A DNA stretch of 64,000 nucleotides from Pectinophora gossypiella (taxonomy: Eukaryota > Arthropoda > Insecta > Lepidoptera > Gelechiidae): contig NC_065404.1 in NCBI RefSeq assembly GCF_024362695.1, forward strand, positions 7,914,604 through 7,978,603. The letters are read 5' to 3'. The translations under genes and the position numbers were made by a program. Positions 63,557 through 64,000 of the stretch are shown piece by piece. Each line of letters opens with the position of its first letter. Within the stretch, counting starts at the first letter, position 1. The notes under the pieces were generated by a model that did no database searches, was not told where the DNA came from, and saw only the letters and a list, made by a program, of their open reading frames with translations.

Positions 63557-63793
63557 CGGGGTGTAAGTGACATGGTACCATTGATGAGGGGGACGAAACA
63601 GACCATGATTCTGAGTTAATATCAAGGGGAATTTTCCGCCGCAAAATTCATGATATTTTTTTGTTTTTTAATTAAGTATTTACAATCCTATACTTTTGGA
63701 ATAGAAAATTACACTTGATATTAACTCAGAATAATGAACTGAATCATACATACACGTCAGTATTTGTTACGATGTCAGTTACACCCCGTACAA
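63557..63793. mobile_element. Palindromic MITE, family A copy 3
   Basis: Begins GGGGTGTAAGTGACATGGTA and ends with GATGTCAGTTACACCCC, flanked by GTAC on both sides, a likely target-site duplication. Internal arms CATGATTCTGAGTTAATATC and GATATTAACTCAGAATAATG mirror each other. Confidence 0.8.
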
Positions 63794-63807
63794 GTACATA
63801 CAAGTAC

Positions 63808-64000
63808 AAGGGTGTTATTGACACCGTAACAAATACTGAGGGGGATGATTCAGACCATGATTCTGAGTTGATATCAATTTGATTTTTCCATCGCAAAAGT
63901 ATTAGAAAATTTTTGTGTTTTTAAATTATTTTCAGTTCCATACTTTTGCGACGGAAAATTCTACTCGGTATCTCTCTACTCAGAATAAAACAGGTAAAAT
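63808..64000. mobile_element. Palindromic MITE, family A copy 4, cut by the window end
   Basis: Begins AGGGTGTTATTGACACCGTA, carries CATGATTCTGAGTTGATATC and the mirrored CTTTTGCGACGGAAAATTCT near the right. It starts about 15 bases after copy 3 ends. The right end is probably outside the window. Confidence 0.75.

Overview
The window reads as nuclear DNA of a moth or butterfly (Lepidoptera). It is AT-rich, its genes are split by many introns, and it carries repeats typical of Lepidoptera: tRNA-derived SINEs, palindromic MITEs, LINE tails and a mariner relic. Three host genes can be modelled completely from conserved protein sequence plus GT-AG splice sites: a COP9 signalosome subunit 8 gene (CSN8, + strand, 16.7-17.9 kb) and two paralogous chitin synthase genes in head-to-tail tandem on the minus strand.

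The upstream paralog (48.1-62.4 kb) is the CHS2/CHS-B type, the form known to make peritrophic-matrix chitin in the midgut. Its model has 23 coding exons and 1525 codons before the stop. The downstream paralog (18.6-35.0 kb) is the CHS1/CHS-A type, the form known to make cuticle and tracheal chitin. Its model has 22 coding exons per transcript and 1563 codons with the distal first exon. CHS1 has two extra layers of variation: alternative first coding exons (2a at 34.9 kb, 2b at 29.9 kb with its own TATA box) and a pair of mutually exclusive 177-bp exons (19a and 19b). Exon lengths and intron phases match almost one for one between the paralogs, so they arose by tandem duplication. CHS2 has one additional intron within the homolog of CHS1 exon 9.

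Layout. 0-4 kb: AT-rich DNA, a gag-like fragment, three kinds of minisatellite and a polypurine tract followed by LTR-like sequence, probably a decayed non-autonomous LTR element. 4-15.5 kb: no recognisable gene; MITEs, a dispersed GC-rich repeat and a few GC-rich patches. 15.5-16.2 kb: mariner relic. 16.6-18.1 kb: CSN8. 18.1-35.0 kb: CHS1, convergent with CSN8. 35-47.4 kb: intergenic or 5' intron of CHS1, with a LINE reverse-transcriptase relic, MITEs, SINE fragments and a perfect 160-bp tandem duplication. About 47.4 kb: candidate noncoding first exon of CHS1, just past the CHS2 polyadenylation signal. 48-63.3 kb: CHS2, its introns holding two MITEs and several SINEs. 63.5-64 kb: two MITEs of one family back to back.

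I found no wholly new biological system. The most informative points are the dual-promoter and dual-exon design of CHS1, a short exon stretch unusually similar between the paralogs (possible gene conversion), the extra CHS2 intron and the unusual repeat-rich element at the left end. All gene models come from reading the sequence by hand; no alignment or search was run.
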